A DNA stretch of 64,000 nucleotides from Ferribacterium limneticum (GTDB lineage: Bacteria > Pseudomonadota > Gammaproteobacteria > Burkholderiales > Rhodocyclaceae): positions 4,276,001 to 4,340,000 of the forward strand of contig NZ_CP075190.1 in the NCBI RefSeq assembly GCF_020510585.1, written 5' to 3'. A model generated the notes under the pieces. It was not told where the DNA came from and did not search any database. It worked only from the letters and a program-made list of their open reading frames with translations. This document shows positions 63,857 through 64,000 of the stretch, in pieces (position 1 is the first letter of the stretch; each line of letters begins with the position of its first letter). The position numbers were made by a program, and so were the translations under genes.

Positions 63857-64000
63857 ATGAAGTTTCGCCTCATTCTCATCGCCCTCGCGCTCCCGTTTTC
63901 CGTCCTTGCCCAGAGCAACGGCGACGCTGCTTTCCTGACCGCCCGCGACGCTTTCCGGGTTGGCGACATCAACAAGCTGGAGCGCGCCAGCAGCCAGCTC
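63857..64000 (+). CDS. Probable soluble lytic murein transglycosylase, N-terminus only
   Basis: The first 48 codons before the window ends: signal peptide MKFRLILIALALPFSVLAQ, then GDAAFLTARDAFRVGDINKLERASSQL, which resembles the helical superhelix start of Slt70-type transglycosylases in related bacteria. The catalytic domain is outside the window, so the call rests on the N-terminus. Confidence 0.55.
   Translation, partial: MKFRLILIALALPFSVLAQSNGDAAFLTARDAFRVGDINKLERASSQL

Overview
The window is a G+C-rich chromosomal segment of a betaproteobacterium, most likely from the Rhodocyclales (Dechloromonas/Azonexus-like; order-level inference only). Signs are a PEP-CTERM surface protein, a PTS limited to EIIA-HPr-EI, the mnmG-rsmG-parA-parB-atpIBEFHAGDC order, the ubiJ-ubiE-DUF971 cluster, a giant DUF3683 FAD/Fe-S oxidoreductase, and a circularly permuted tmRNA gene.

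Layout. 1-8.2 kb: PEP-CTERM protein (5' cut by the window), bacteriohemerythrin, LuxR regulator, small membrane genes, an EamA exporter, chorismate mutase, a divergent quinone reductase/HxlR pair with a clear operator, a haem-c DUF3365 protein and a LysR regulator. 8.3-11.6 kb: EamA transporter and the three-gene PTS. 11.7-21.9 kb: a metal-uptake block with an OprC-type copper receptor, an Fnr-like regulator, and a six-gene operon tonB-exbB-exbD-TonB receptor-BNR protein-thioredoxin, with a second, divergent tonB. A near-identical 15-bp palindrome lies upstream of the copper receptor and between the two tonB genes. 21.9-29.6 kb: the tmRNA gene and a 7.4-kb integrative element inserted in it. 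29.6-35.2 kb: lipoprotein, riboflavin synthase, a FecR-like protein and a REC-TPR protein. 35.2-46.4 kb: mnmG-rsmG-parAB and the full ATP synthase operon. 46.4-54.3 kb: ubiquinone genes, a PilZ-like protein, a HIT protein and the DUF3683 enzyme. 54.4-64 kb: chrA, yqaA, ilvA, azlCD, an exported protein, a degenerate EAL protein, cysK-patB, 5-FTHF cyclo-ligase and the start of a probable lytic transglycosylase.

Two observations stand out. (1) The tmRNA gene on the minus strand is permuted: the 3' acceptor piece comes first, then a short spacer, then the piece with the standard 5' end and a tag ORF encoding ANDEQFAIAA. An element of about 7.4 kb (tyrosine integrase, serine recombinase, RHH and XRE proteins, possible Rep) sits in the acceptor piece between 59-bp perfect direct repeats. 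Both junctions carry a TTGAAA-17 bp-CATAAT promoter, so the element appears to supply a new promoter to the working gene and leaves the old promoter driving a truncated acceptor RNA that ends at a terminator. (2) A dispersed repeat of about 40-55 bp (core CCGGTTGACCGT plus an ATTTCAATTTTGGCC-like arm) occurs at least 12 times in the window, in short and long forms. Four copies lie inside genes (mnmG, chrA, patB, a BNR-repeat gene), always antisense to the gene and frame-preserving. One more copy covers the start of the Fnr-like gene, which has no ATG, GTG or TTG start.
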